Source: Aromatoleum toluclasticum ATCC 700605 | GTDB taxonomy: Bacteria; Pseudomonadota; Gammaproteobacteria; Burkholderiales; Rhodocyclaceae | Direction of reading: 5' to 3' | NCBI RefSeq assembly: GCF_000378245.1 | Contig: NZ_KB899492.1 | Location: 248,001 to 312,000 of the forward strand | DNA length: 64,000 bases | Part shown: positions 35,659 to 44,970 of the stretch, piece after piece | Position numbering within the stretch: the stretch's first letter is position 1 | Layout of the letters: each line of letters starts with the position of its first letter | Notes under the pieces: generated by a model | The model's input: the letters and a program-made list of their open reading frames with translations, nothing else | Database searches by the model: none | Told to the model about the DNA's origin: nothing | Translations under genes and position numbers: made by a program

Positions 35659-36153
35659 CTATAGCAGGCCCGACTCAGCGAACGAGTACGGTGTGCCCTT
35701 GCCGATGACGAAGTGGTCCACCACCCTGATGTCGACCAGCGCCAAGGCTGCTTTCAGTCGGTCCGTGAGCGCGCAATCAGCGGCCGAGGGCTCGGTCACA
35801 CCGGACGGGTGCTGGTGCGCCAGGATGAGCGCCGAGGCGTTGAGGGCCAAGGCGCGCTGAACGACCACCCGCGGATACACCGAGGTCTGGTCGACCGTGC
35901 CCTTGAACAGCGGCTCGTAGGCGAGCACCTGGTGCCGGCTGTCGAGGAACACGACGGCGAAGACTTCGTTGGGTTCCACGACCAGCTTCATGCGAAGGTA
36001 GTCGCGCACGGCGGCGGGACTGGACACCGCTGGACCGGCCTTGAAGACGCGGTTCTCGAGCAGGGTGAGGGCCTGCTGGATGATCCAGTCTTCGTGCTGG
36101 GCTGCGATCAGGGTGAGCGATTCCGGTCTGGAATCGGCGATGACGCAAGACAT
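35659..36153 (-). CDS. radC: RadC-like JAB-domain protein
   Basis: The 164-residue protein contains only the JAB/MPN metalloprotease-like domain of RadC, with [20 protein letters not shown] giving the H-x-H-P-S-G metal site and a downstream Asp, and lacks the N-terminal HhH domain. Such short RadC proteins are common in ICEs and other mobile elements. Despite the name, a repair function is not established. ATG at 36153 is preceded by TTGGAGG. It sits between the DsbA-like gene and a terminator. Confidence 0.9.
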   Translation of the reverse strand: MSCVIADSRPESLTLIAAQHEDWIIQQALTLLENRVFKAGPAVSSPAAVRDYLRMKLVVEPNEVFAVVFLDSRHQVLAYEPLFKGTVDQTSVYPRVVVQRALALNASALILAHQHPSGVTEPSAADCALTDRLKAALALVDIRVVDHFVIGKGTPYSFAESGLL

Positions 36154-36348
36154 GGCGAACCTCCAATGGATGAGATCGGAGGGCGCCTGCCCCGGGAGGG
36201 CAAACCCTCCAGGGGACGACGGGATGAGGCAGGCGACGAGTGGGCATCCGCCACCGCGGGTGCGGTGGGCGTTCGCGGCGAGGGATGCGATGCGAACGGG
36301 TTTTCGATCAGCGCGGTCGAGCCGCACCGTAGCCTTGAAGATCGAGGG

Positions 36349-37119
36349 CTACCTGGGCATGTCGCCGACGGACGCGGCGGGCATGTCTGGGGATCGGGAC
36401 GGCTCGACGGTCGCCATGTCGCCTGCGGCAAGCAGATCGAGTGCCGAAAGCAAGGCATCGCCTTCCACGGGACCGTGCAGCAAGAGGGCCTTGCCGGTGT
36501 CGCGGTCGCGAAGCCGCAGGGCTGGCGTGGCGGTGACGCCGTTCTTCGCGGCCTCTGCGGCCTGGGTGCGGATGAAAGCATCGGGCCGATCGCTGTCGAG
36601 ACACTGCTGTGCGGCAGGCGTGAGGTCGGGATAACGCAGCCCTTCGGGCAAACCCTGTCCATCGCCGCGCGTGTGGGCATAGACCCATTCCACGGCTTGC
36701 CAGAACGCGGCGTGGCCGCCGGCTTCGCCGACGCACTCAATCAGGCGCGCTCCGGCCGAGGCCGCCGGTCCGTGCATCGCCAGCGGCAGGTGGTGCCACT
36801 GCCAGTCCACCTCGGGGTGTTCGTCGATCCAGCGCTTGAGTACCGGGAAGTAGGTCCGGCAGAACGGGCATTCCAGGTCGGCGTACTCGACCACGGTGAA
36901 GCGCGCTTCAGGACGGCCGTAGCGCCAGGGCGGCCCGAAAACCGCCGACGGGGAAGACGCCGTTGGCATCGTTTCGACATGGGGCCGGGGCTGAACCGCG
37001 GCCGGAGCAGTGACCGTCGGGCGCAGCACCAGCCAGATCGCCACACTCATCAGCACTGTCGTCGCCAGCAGAGCGAAGAGGAAGGATCTGGATCGAGCGA
37101 GTCCGGGCAAGGGCATCAT
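36349..37119 (-). CDS. Membrane-anchored DsbA/DsbG-like thioredoxin protein
   Basis: The 256-residue product has an N-terminal membrane anchor (about residues 10-33), a flexible Pro/Ala linker and a DsbA-type domain with the redox site Cys84-Pro-Phe-Cys87 in LECPFCRTYF and the cis-Pro ATPALRL. It probably forms or reshuffles disulfides in the Cys-rich periplasmic transfer proteins encoded nearby. ATG at 37119 follows GGGGAGA, 10 bp after the ATPase stop. Confidence 0.88.
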   Translation of the reverse strand: MMPLPGLARSRSFLFALLATTVLMSVAIWLVLRPTVTAPAAVQPRPHVETMPTASSPSAVFGPPWRYGRPEARFTVVEYADLECPFCRTYFPVLKRWIDEHPEVDWQWHHLPLAMHGPAASAGARLIECVGEAGGHAAFWQAVEWVYAHTRGDGQGLPEGLRYPDLTPAAQQCLDSDRPDAFIRTQAAEAAKNGVTATPALRLRDRDTGKALLLHGPVEGDALLSALDLLAAGDMATVEPSRSPDMPAASVGDMPR

Positions 37120-37129
37120 GGTCTCCCCG

Positions 37130-40024
37130 TCAGGCCAGCGCATCGAGCGGCAGCGACTCGATGCCCCGGGCACGGTCGATCTTCTCGGCCACCCTGAAGG
37201 CCGCATCCAGCTCGCCGATGCCGTACTGCCGCATCAACTGGAAGCGCTCGGCCTTCTCTTCCGGCTCGGTCTGGGCCAGCGCCAGGTACAGGCTGGGGGG
37301 CACCGCGCGGAACAGCACCTCCATCGACTTGGACAGGATCACGCCCTCACTGAACTTGCCGGCCTCCTTGCGCGCGGAGAGCATCAGCGCCTTCTGCGCC
37401 GGGTTCAACTCCCGGAAGCGCGCGATCTTCTCCACCTCGTCCGGCGGCATCGAGAGGCAGATCCACCACTCGATCATGTTGAGCATCGGCTCGGCCGCCT
37501 TGGGCAGGTCGTCGATGTTCTGGGTCGCCAGCCAGTACCAGGCGCCGAGCTTGCGCCACATCTTGGTGATCTTGACCACGTAGGGCGCGAGCAGCGGGTT
37601 CCTGGTGATGATGTGGCCCTCGTCGGTGACGTTGATGATCGGCCGACCAAGGAACTGGTCGCGCTCTGCGATGTTGTTCACCGTGGTGATGAGGCTGATG
37701 TAGGCGATCGAGAGCTGGGCGTTGTAGCCCTCGCGCGCGAAGGTCGCCAGATCGACGATCGTGAGGTCGGCCTCGGGCCACGGGCTGCCGGGACAGTCGA
37801 ACATCTCGCCGTCGACGCCCTGGCAGAACATGTCCATGGCGTCGGCCATCTCCAGCAGCCGGGCGCGGCGCACTTCGGGTAGCGTGGTGTCGTGGGCGCG
37901 CTCACGCAGCGCGTCGCGCACGTCGCGCGTGAGCACAGTGCGTTCGTTCGCCACGCAGCGGCGGGCCGCATCGAGAATGCACTGGCGAATCAGGCTGCGG
38001 TCGGCGCGCGTCATGCGGGCCTCTTCCTTGTCCTCGCCGCCGGTGATCATCAGCCGCGCGGTGATTTCCAGCTCGCCCAGCACGTCACGCTGCTCGTCCG
38101 CATCGGCGACCTGCGCTGTTTCGTCGCGGTCTTCGTCCAGGTCGTCGGCATCCAGCGTCTGCACTTGGCTGGGCGTTTCCACCAGGCGGTGTGCGTCGGC
38201 GAACGGGGCTAGGCTGACCCCTGCGCCGGGTGCGAGCTTCACACGATGCACCGTGAGGCCCAGCCGGGTCGCGAAGTCGCCGAACAGGCCGAAGCTGTTG
38301 CCCGCCTCGACGATGAACAGCCGAGGCCGGTAGATCGCCGTCACCTGGTTCAGGATGTTGTTGAGGGTTGCGCTCTTGCCCGAGCCGGTGGGGCCGAACA
38401 GGAACAGGTGCGCGTTCATCTGCCGGTCGAGCCGATTCAGGGGATCGAAGGTGATCGGCCCGCCGCCGCGGTTGAAGAAGGTGATGCCGGGATGCCCCGT
38501 TCCCTGGCTGCGGCCCCAGACCGGCGCGAGATTCGCGGCATGCTGCGCGAACATGATATGGGTATACCACTGCCGCTCGTCGAGGGCCGGGTCGAACACA
38601 CAAGGCAGCCAGCGCAGGTAGCTGTTGAGCGGCGCCACCTCGTCTTCCTCGCGCACCGGCTGCAGGCCGGCGTTGAGCATGACGTTGACGAGCTGCAGGC
38701 CGCGGGTTTCGAGCTGATGCAGATCGCGACCGCGCAGGTAGAACGCCAGCGCGCCGCGATAGAGCTTGTGCGCGCTGCCGATCAGGCTGCGCGCCTGCTG
38801 CACATCCTGCCGGGTCTGCTCCGAGGCGAGCGTCTCGCCGACCGACTTCTTGCTCAAATGGTTCAGGTGCGCTTCCAGCACGTCCTGAGGCGTGGCGACC
38901 AGGGTCAGGCACATCACCGTGTCCTCCGGCATCTGGTCGAACAGCGCATTGACCGCATCGCCGCCCTTGCGGGTCTCGCCGGTGATGTGGCCGGTCGAGG
39001 GCGGCATGCGCAGCCGGTCCATCACGATCACCCGATGCGGGAGGCCATCAAAGAGCCAGGTGCCGCTGTCCACGTCCGAGCGCGGCTGGCCGAAGAACAG
39101 GCGCTGTGCGAAGTCGCCACTTGCGAGTTCTATTTCCAGCTCAATCTCGCCCGCTTCCTGCTCCTCGGGGTAACGGGTCAGCGCGTAGAAGCGATCCCGA
39201 TCCTCGGCGGTCGGACCGAGCATCGTCGGATGGGGGTTGAACCACCGTAACAGCCAGTCGTGGATGTCGGCGGCATCCATGCGGCGGGCCTTCACGCCTG
39301 CGTTCGCGAGCCCGCTCGCGAGCCGGTCGCCGATGGTCGTCAGGGCCTGCTCGGGGGACTGGCCCCGGCGAGATGAAGCTGACGCGGGTGAGCGACGATA
39401 AACCACCATGCGCACGCGCCGGATCTGGCCGCGCCACGGCAGGCGCGTCACCGTCGTGTCCTCGAACAGCCCGCCGGGCTTGGCAATGGCGCGCAGGTGA
39501 TGCGCGAAGAAGCGCAGGTAGAACTCGCTGAAGGCGCTGCCCTGGGCGCGCGAACGCACATAGCTCGCCAGCCCGCGCAGATAGCCGTCCCAGTTCGACT
39601 CGTCCTGGGCGTAGAGCTGGACCACCCAGGGGTTCTCGTCGAGTTCGTCGAAGGAATCCTGCAGCGCGTTCTCCAGCGCATCGCGCGCCTGCCACAGCCA
39701 GGCCAGCTCGCGGCCCTCGGTGCCGACCGGCGCCAGCTCGAAGAAAGCCGCGACCGACTGGCCGTCCTCCAGCAGCATGCTCCTGGAGTTCGGCAGGTAT
39801 TCCACCCAAGGCAGCAGGTCGGCAAAGGACGGCGCCACGTCGTAGAGCGCCTGGGCATCCGCTTCGGTGGCGGGCTTGCGTTGGTGGCTGTCCAGGGCGC
39901 TGCCGGGCTCGGCAATGCCCTGCGCCGCCAGGGCCGACACGTGCCGCGTCCAGGCGTCGTCGGCTGGCGCTTCGGTGCTGGCGTACGCCGCTGCCTTGCG
40001 CGGCCAGGGCAAGGTCCAGGCCAT
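37130..40024 (-). CDS. Conjugative transfer ATPase, VirB4/TraC family (TIGR03744/PFL_4706)
   Basis: This 964-residue cytoplasmic ATPase powers assembly of the type IV secretion channel. Walker A is GPTGSGKS with Lys550, Walker B-like NVTDEGHII and the downstream LATQNIDDLPKA are present, and the N-terminal half has the usual VirB4 beta-rich region with RMVVYRRSP. An acidic DADDLDEDRDE insertion lies between the nucleotide-binding motifs (about residue 620). The ATG at 40024 shares one base with the lipoprotein stop. Confidence 0.94.
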   Translation of the reverse strand: MAWTLPWPRKAAAYASTEAPADDAWTRHVSALAAQGIAEPGSALDSHQRKPATEADAQALYDVAPSFADLLPWVEYLPNSRSMLLEDGQSVAAFFELAPVGTEGRELAWLWQARDALENALQDSFDELDENPWVVQLYAQDESNWDGYLRGLASYVRSRAQGSAFSEFYLRFFAHHLRAIAKPGGLFEDTTVTRLPWRGQIRRVRMVVYRRSPASASSRRGQSPEQALTTIGDRLASGLANAGVKARRMDAADIHDWLLRWFNPHPTMLGPTAEDRDRFYALTRYPEEQEAGEIELEIELASGDFAQRLFFGQPRSDVDSGTWLFDGLPHRVIVMDRLRMPPSTGHITGETRKGGDAVNALFDQMPEDTVMCLTLVATPQDVLEAHLNHLSKKSVGETLASEQTRQDVQQARSLIGSAHKLYRGALAFYLRGRDLHQLETRGLQLVNVMLNAGLQPVREEDEVAPLNSYLRWLPCVFDPALDERQWYTHIMFAQHAANLAPVWGRSQGTGHPGITFFNRGGGPITFDPLNRLDRQMNAHLFLFGPTGSGKSATLNNILNQVTAIYRPRLFIVEAGNSFGLFGDFATRLGLTVHRVKLAPGAGVSLAPFADAHRLVETPSQVQTLDADDLDEDRDETAQVADADEQRDVLGELEITARLMITGGEDKEEARMTRADRSLIRQCILDAARRCVANERTVLTRDVRDALRERAHDTTLPEVRRARLLEMADAMDMFCQGVDGEMFDCPGSPWPEADLTIVDLATFAREGYNAQLSIAYISLITTVNNIAERDQFLGRPIINVTDEGHIITRNPLLAPYVVKITKMWRKLGAWYWLATQNIDDLPKAAEPMLNMIEWWICLSMPPDEVEKIARFRELNPAQKALMLSARKEAGKFSEGVILSKSMEVLFRAVPPSLYLALAQTEPEEKAERFQLMRQYGIGELDAAFRVAEKIDRARGIESLPLDALA

Positions 40025-40458
40025 CAGTAGTCCTCCAGACGCTCGCCCGGCATCGCGTACTGCACGCGCTGGTACAGCGGGAACACGGTCGTGTAGCCGG
40101 GCACCGGCACGGGGTCGCTGCCGGCCAGGTGCGGGAAGACGTACATGACCAGGTCCGGGTTTGGTAGCCGGTGGAACTGACGGTAAATCTCGTTGGCGGC
40201 GGTCCGGGTGTAGGCCGCGTTGGCTGCGGGGGCGCTCTGCACGTCGGCCTCGGTCAGCGGCCGGCGCAGGCTCTGGCGCGCATCGAGCAGTTGCCGGGCG
40301 GGCTGGCCACCGCCCGCGCCGCCGCCGGTTTCCTGGTTCCAGACGTCGAGCATGGTTTGCGGGCCATGCGGCATCAACTCGTCCTTGCTGGTGGCACAGC
40401 CACCCAGCACCATGGCAGCGAGCAGGGTCGCGGCTGTTTCAATCCAGATCCGACGCAT
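40024..40458 (-). CDS. Conjugal transfer lipoprotein, TIGR03751 family
   Basis: From ATG 40458 (Shine-Dalgarno GGAGAAG) the product is 144 residues. It starts with a lipoprotein signal whose lipobox is LGGC, followed by a Gly-rich stretch and a conserved IYRQFHRLPNPDLVMYVFPHL segment ending in PVYTTVFPLYQRVQY-like sequence (VPGYTTVFPLYQ). It is probably a TraV-type outer-membrane component of the transfer pore. It overlaps the preceding gene by 20 bp. Confidence 0.87.
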   Translation of the reverse strand: MRRIWIETAATLLAAMVLGGCATSKDELMPHGPQTMLDVWNQETGGGAGGGQPARQLLDARQSLRRPLTEADVQSAPAANAAYTRTAANEIYRQFHRLPNPDLVMYVFPHLAGSDPVPVPGYTTVFPLYQRVQYAMPGERLEDY

Positions 40459-41884
40459 GGGCTTCTCCGAGGCGGTGATTGACCCGGCGCCCCTTGGCGT
40501 CGTAGTCGATGTTGAGCGGCTGCTCCAGGTGGACGGCGACCTTCGCGCCGGGCTGCACGTAGATGGCGGCGAAGGCCTGCCCGTAGAGCTTGTTGACCCA
40601 ATCGGCCATGTCACGCACGCCGCCGGCCAGGATGCGACCCATGGCATCAACGCCGCTGATGCCGACCGTCCCGAGCGAGCCGTTGCTGTTGGCGACCACG
40701 GCCACGCTGCCGTTGTCGGACTTGATGAGCGATGCTGCGCCCGCCCCCGCCGCGGTGATCAGTGCCTGCGAGCCGAGATATTGCTGAGCGTTGCTGCGCC
40801 GCTCGCCGGAAACGCACGGGATGCCGTAGGGGTCGCTGATCCAGCCGAGACCGCCCTGGGTCGTGCCGTTGCCAGTGGCTTGGCTGCCAGTGCCGCTCTG
40901 CCCCCTGCTGCCGTCCTCCGGCACCGTGCGAATGGTGCCGTCCTGGAAGACGAAGGTGACGCTGCGGATCTGGCCGCGCACGCAGGAAAGCGCCCAGTCG
41001 CCCGAGGCGGTGCCGCTGACCACGGCGCCGGCCACGTCGGGAATGTCGATGCCGTTGGCGGTGAGGTTGTCCGGGCCGATCAGCACCTTGAACGGATACG
41101 GGTCGTTGACGGTGCCATCGATCGGCACGCGGCCGATCAGCGCAGTCATGGCGATGGAGCCCATCAACGTCGAGTTCGACGGCACCGTGTAGACCGGCTT
41201 GATGGAGGCGCCCACGGCGCGACTCCCTGCGGCGGCGACAGTATCCGCCGCGTTCGACAGCGTTTTCTGCGCCGGCCCGAAACTCGTCGGAAAGCTCGGT
41301 CCGCTGCCGGCGCTGCCATTCTTGGCCTGGAGCTTCGCGTCGTCCGGCTCCATCCAGCGCGTGCTGTTGCTGCCACGGCCGGTGCCGAAGCTCTTGCCGT
41401 CGCCATCTTCCAGGCCCAGTCCGACGGGCAGATCGGCCTGACCGCCCTTGCTGGAGAGGCCATCGAGGCGCCGCTGCAGGTCTTGCAACAGGCCCTGGGC
41501 CTGCTGGCGGTCGCTGGTCACCTGCTCGCGATCCTGCTGCAAGCGGCCGCGTTCGCCGTCCAGCGCGGTCTGGATACGCTGATCGATTGCGCTTTCGCGG
41601 GCGCGCATGCGCTCGTTCTCGGCCTTCTGGTTCTTGTTGTCGGTGAGGGCCGTCTGCAGTTCGTTGCGCAACTGCTTGACCTGGGCCACCAGGGTGGCGA
41701 CGGTATCGCGAGGCGTGTCGCCCTCGATGCCCAGGGCCTTCATCTCTTCGGGCGTAAGCTGGCTGGCAGCGCCCGGCGGCGCGGACTTAACGCCTCGATC
41801 ACCGGAGAAGAGCTTGATGCCAATGAACACCAGCAGCAGCGCCATCGGGATCAGCAGCCACTTGAGCAGCGGATTACTTTTCAT
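40439..41884 (-). CDS. Integrating conjugative element protein, TIGR03752 family (TraB-like)
   Basis: The 481-residue protein is bitopic. A membrane helix near the N-terminus (about residues 8-25) is followed by a long coiled coil (about 55-150: LVAQVKQLRNELQTAL) and a beta-rich C-terminal domain with the TrbI/TraB-like SNSTLMGSIAMTALIGRVP and an ADNLTANGIDIP-like stretch (PDNLTANGIDIP). It would span the periplasm and form the channel core with the TraK- and TraV-type partners. Confidence 0.88.
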   Translation of the reverse strand: MKSNPLLKWLLIPMALLLVFIGIKLFSGDRGVKSAPPGAASQLTPEEMKALGIEGDTPRDTVATLVAQVKQLRNELQTALTDNKNQKAENERMRARESAIDQRIQTALDGERGRLQQDREQVTSDRQQAQGLLQDLQRRLDGLSSKGGQADLPVGLGLEDGDGKSFGTGRGSNSTRWMEPDDAKLQAKNGSAGSGPSFPTSFGPAQKTLSNAADTVAAAGSRAVGASIKPVYTVPSNSTLMGSIAMTALIGRVPIDGTVNDPYPFKVLIGPDNLTANGIDIPDVAGAVVSGTASGDWALSCVRGQIRSVTFVFQDGTIRTVPEDGSRGQSGTGSQATGNGTTQGGLGWISDPYGIPCVSGERRSNAQQYLGSQALITAAGAGAASLIKSDNGSVAVVANSNGSLGTVGISGVDAMGRILAGGVRDMADWVNKLYGQAFAAIYVQPGAKVAVHLEQPLNIDYDAKGRRVNHRLGEAHASDLD

Positions 41885-42797
41885 CGCCAGTGGCTCCTCT
41901 GGGCTGACCTGCCGCCGCTGCCGGCGGCAGGTTCACCGTGGCATCGATGGGGGCCAGGGCCGGCAGCAGCGACTCGGCCAGGCCACGGCCGCGGGTGACG
42001 AGGTAGACCACCGTGGTGTCGGCCGACCGACCCGCCGGCCCGAGGGTCGGATGCTGAAAGGTCGCCGCGACGAAATCGCCCTGGAGCGCGCGCGGGTCGA
42101 GATCCAGCCAGCGCGCGGCGGTGTTGGTGAGCCGTACCGCCGTTACCCACTGATCTTCCAGCCGCCACGCGGCCAGCGCCCATGCGCGCACGGGCAGCGT
42201 GGGCAACAGGCTGCCCAGTGCGAGGTTGCGGCGCAGGCTGACGCGAACGATGCCGGCGACGGGCTCGACAGTGCGCAGCGGCACGTACAGGTTCTGCGCC
42301 GCATAGCGCGTCAGAACCACGGACACAGGGGTTGTGCGCCGGGCTGTCGACGTCTGCGTACCGGGTCCGGGTTCTTCATCCGCGTTGGCCGAGTCACCGG
42401 CCTGGTCGCGACGCCGGCCGGCTGGCTCGTCACCCTCGACGATGCGCACCGGCTCCAGCAGGGCCTGGCCCGCCTTTGCCGGCTCGGCCGCGATGTCGAG
42501 CAGGATCAGCGCGCCGGATTCCACGTCCTGCAGTTGCAGCCGCGTCGGCGGGATCGGCTCGCTCGCACGCAGGTAGATCGCGCCGCCCGCGCTCTGCACG
42601 CGCAGGTGCTCGCCGATGCTTTCCGGCACACCGATGCGCACGTTGCGGTCGATGAAGACCACGCGCTCCTGACCGACCACGAGGGGCACGGCCAGCGGCA
42701 GACGCTCCCAGCGCAGGATCTCCACGGCTTGGCTGGCAGAGATGAGACCGATGCTGAGCAGGAGGCCGGCCAGGGCCGGCAGGACAAGGCGCTTCAT
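41874..42797 (-). CDS. Integrating conjugative element protein, TIGR03749 family (TraK-like)
   Basis: From ATG 42797 the product is 307 residues with a signal peptide (near SQA-VEILRW). A beta-rich body contains ERLPLAVPLVVGQERVVFID and RVQSAGGAIYLRAS, an acidic/Arg linker (about 145-165), and a second domain with YAAQNLYVPLRT. This is the secretin-like TraK component of the pore. It overlaps the TraE-type gene by four bases. Confidence 0.87.
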   Translation of the reverse strand: MKRLVLPALAGLLLSIGLISASQAVEILRWERLPLAVPLVVGQERVVFIDRNVRIGVPESIGEHLRVQSAGGAIYLRASEPIPPTRLQLQDVESGALILLDIAAEPAKAGQALLEPVRIVEGDEPAGRRRDQAGDSANADEEPGPGTQTSTARRTTPVSVVLTRYAAQNLYVPLRTVEPVAGIVRVSLRRNLALGSLLPTLPVRAWALAAWRLEDQWVTAVRLTNTAARWLDLDPRALQGDFVAATFQHPTLGPAGRSADTTVVYLVTRGRGLAESLLPALAPIDATVNLPPAAAAGQPRGATGDEK

Positions 42798-43486
42798 GGG
42801 GCTTCCCCCTGCAGATGAGGTCCAGCATTGGCGGGTTGACTGGCGGGCGATGGGGCCGATGGCGGCTCGATGCGCTGCGGTGCGCTCGCGTAGCAGTCCA
42901 ATGCCAGGCCGAAGGGGTTGCGCTCGGGGTCGACGTCCATGCGCACGACTTTCAGCGCGTAGCGCACCAGTGCGCGCTTGACCTGCTCGGAGCCCAGGTA
43001 CTCGTCGGCGCTCATGTCCAGCGTGACGACCCAGTTGCTTGCCGACACGGCCCGTACGCGCGACGTGGGATCGTCGCCGTAGCCTCGCCCGGGAATCTCG
43101 TAGATGCCGCGCACACGTTGGCGCAGCTCGCCGTTGCTGCGCCGGAACTCGTAGTCCTGTTGCAGGAAGGACCGACAGCTCGGTGTGAGGTAGGCGGACA
43201 GCGCATGCAGGTTGCGTGGGTAGTCCTGCTCCCCATTCGTCGGCCAGCGCTGTGCCTGCTGCCAGATGTAGAACGTGAAGGCATAGACGCTTTCCGGTGG
43301 CACGTCCCACCATTTGCGGGTGCTGCCGGAACGCAGGTCCGGAGGTACATGGATGGTCAGGCTCTTGGGCGCGCTCCACCAGCCGAAACCGAGCAGCAGC
43401 GCCACCACGAACAGCGCGGCGGCACCGAGACGCAGGGTCTTCACATGGGCCTGCAGGTGGGTGACCTCGTTCTTGAATCGGCTCAA
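42794..43486 (-). CDS. Integrating conjugative element protein, TIGR03746/PFL_4703 family (TraE-like)
   Basis: The 230-residue protein has one membrane helix (about residues 20-38) and a periplasmic domain with YAFTFYIWQQAQRWP, and resembles TraE/VirB8-type proteins. The start appears to be TTG at 43486: it overlaps the upstream stop as TTGA and has GGAGGG 8 bases before, whereas no ATG fits. Confidence 0.87.
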   Translation of the reverse strand: MSRFKNEVTHLQAHVKTLRLGAAALFVVALLLGFGWWSAPKSLTIHVPPDLRSGSTRKWWDVPPESVYAFTFYIWQQAQRWPTNGEQDYPRNLHALSAYLTPSCRSFLQQDYEFRRSNGELRQRVRGIYEIPGRGYGDDPTSRVRAVSASNWVVTLDMSADEYLGSEQVKRALVRYALKVVRMDVDPERNPFGLALDCYASAPQRIEPPSAPSPASQPANAGPHLQGEAP

Positions 43487-43974
43487 TGGACAACCCTCCG
43501 CACTGCGTGCTCCGGGACTTGCGCTTGGGAACGGTCCGGCGCGCTCGCTGGACTACCTTCCACTCGGGCGGCTCTGGCGAAACGCTGGCGCCGGGTGCTC
43601 CACCAGCCCGAGCGGGTGATGATCTGGCATCCCCCCACGTAGGCCGTCAGTGCGGGGTAGCGCAGTGCGAGCCGCCACTGGAGCTGGCGGTAGAGCCAGG
43701 TGTCGGGGCGGCCGCGCTTTTGTCGCCGCAGGAATTCGCCGCCCACGAAGACACCAATCCCGATCCCGGCGACGATCAGCGTGGGCACCATGGCAATACT
43801 GTGAGTCAGCCAGGCCAACGGCACGCCAACCGAGAACCCGGCCACAGCCGACAGGCCGGCACAGATCCACAACTCGTCTGCCGTCAGCCCACGCACGACC
43901 ACCGGGTGTCGGTTCAGGCGGTGCGGCAAGAAGGTCACGAGCCCGTCGCGCGGACTCTCCGGGAGGCCGGCCAT
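43483..43974 (-). CDS. Conjugal transfer protein, TIGR03750 family (TraL-like)
   Basis: The 163-residue inner-membrane protein begins with the conserved FLPHRLNRHPVVVRGLTADEL and has two membrane helices (about 38-60 and 63-82). A basic segment GEFLRRQKRGRPDTWLYRQLQ follows and a charged tail ends the protein. It corresponds to TraL/VirB3-type proteins. Confidence 0.88.
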   Translation of the reverse strand: MAGLPESPRDGLVTFLPHRLNRHPVVVRGLTADELWICAGLSAVAGFSVGVPLAWLTHSIAMVPTLIVAGIGIGVFVGGEFLRRQKRGRPDTWLYRQLQWRLALRYPALTAYVGGCQIITRSGWWSTRRQRFARAARVEGSPASAPDRSQAQVPEHAVRRVVH

Positions 43975-43986
43975 CGGTCCCGGCCC

Positions 43987-44355
43987 TTACAGCACGCCGG
44001 TGGCCTTGGTCAGCAGCCAGATGCCGACGACCAGCAGGATGGCCCCCACTGCCACGGTCAGGCCGAACTGGCCCCAGGTGGCGCGGCCGGTGTGGATCTC
44101 CGAGTAGCGCGTGTAGGCGTGGTAGCAGACGCCGACGAACATCGAAGCGACCACGAGCAGCGCGATGAGCAGCACGATGTCGTAGCCGTAGTTCTGCAGC
44201 GTCTGCATGATGCCGCTGCCCGCGCCGCGCGACGGGTCTTCCATGGTGGGCAGGCCGGCCGCGAGCGCGGACAGGGGGAGGGCCGCAACCGTCAGCGGCA
44301 GGACGGCACCGGTGATGCGACGGGACATGGGTTGCGGAATAGACAAAGCGTTCAT
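43987..44355 (-). CDS. ICE membrane protein, TIGR03745 family (pilin-like)
   Basis: From ATG 44355 this is a 122-residue protein with a signal segment (near LSALAA-GLP), the conserved GIMQTLQNYGYDI stretch and two membrane helices (about 60-80 and 98-118). Size and layout suggest a TraA/VirB2-type pilin or an associated membrane subunit. Confidence 0.87.
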   Translation of the reverse strand: MNALSIPQPMSRRITGAVLPLTVAALPLSALAAGLPTMEDPSRGAGSGIMQTLQNYGYDIVLLIALLVVASMFVGVCYHAYTRYSEIHTGRATWGQFGLTVAVGAILLVVGIWLLTKATGVL

Positions 44356-44377
44356 GGCGATACACCCTTCGTGGTGG

Positions 44378-44611
44378 TCAGGACAGGAGGAAGAAGCCCA
44401 GTACCAGATACATCGCGACGAAACGCACGATGACGCCGAGGAACTGGCCTTGGGTGAGGTGACGCTCGGCCCAGCCGACATAGGCGGTGCGCATCGCCCA
44501 AACGCCCCACAGCAGGAGGACGGCGAAGATGAAACTGAGCACGGCGACGGAGACGGCCGCCGGAGTGAAACCGCCGTTGGCCTGGAAGGCGCTGATCTGG
44601 GTGGCGTTCAT
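44378..44611 (-). CDS. ICE membrane protein, TIGR03758 family
   Basis: A 77-residue protein with two hydrophobic helices (about 18-42 and 58-76) around RTAYVGWAERHLTQGQF, the conserved core of this small ICE family. Its ATG overlaps the RAQPRD stop by four bases. It is possibly a second pilin-like subunit. Confidence 0.86.
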   Translation of the reverse strand: MNATQISAFQANGGFTPAAVSVAVLSFIFAVLLLWGVWAMRTAYVGWAERHLTQGQFLGVIVRFVAMYLVLGFFLLS

Positions 44612-44970
44612 CGGGCCTCCTCTGCATCGGAGGGGCGGACGGACTGGCGGTAGTCACCAAGCAGCTCGACCGGGTCGCGCGGCTGGGCACGCGGTGGCGT
44701 CAGGTAGTCGTGGATGCCTGCACGGACGCGCTGGACGTCCTTGCGTAGGCGGGCATGGTCGAAGTAATAGCGCTCACCGGCAGCCGGTTGGTAGGAAGAC
44801 GCGACAGTCGCGATGAAGCGATCCAGTGCCTCGATCTGGCGCAATGCGGCGGCCAGCTCACGCCGATGAACATCCGCATCGGTGGCAAACGCTGAAGACG
44901 CCGTGCCCAGCAGCGCTGCCAGCAGCAACGCTGACGTGAGGCAATGAATGTCCGGATGGGGGAACTGCAT
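44608..44970 (-). CDS. RAQPRD family ICE protein
   Basis: The family is named for the motif seen here (PPRAQPRDPVEL, near residue 95 of 120). The product has a signal peptide (near AFA-TDA) and a helical body (RRELAAALRQIEALDRFI). It is the first gene of the minus-strand mating-pore operon, preceded by the 294-bp region that separates it from the divergent defence operon. The ATG at 44970 has an AAGGAA upstream. Confidence 0.9.
   Translation of the reverse strand: MQFPHPDIHCLTSALLLAALLGTASSAFATDADVHRRELAAALRQIEALDRFIATVASSYQPAAGERYYFDHARLRKDVQRVRAGIHDYLTPPRAQPRDPVELLGDYRQSVRPSDAEEAR

Noticed and set aside
35713-37197. 494-codon plus-strand open frame
   Set aside because: It is antisense to radC and the DsbA-like gene, both with intact active-site motifs.
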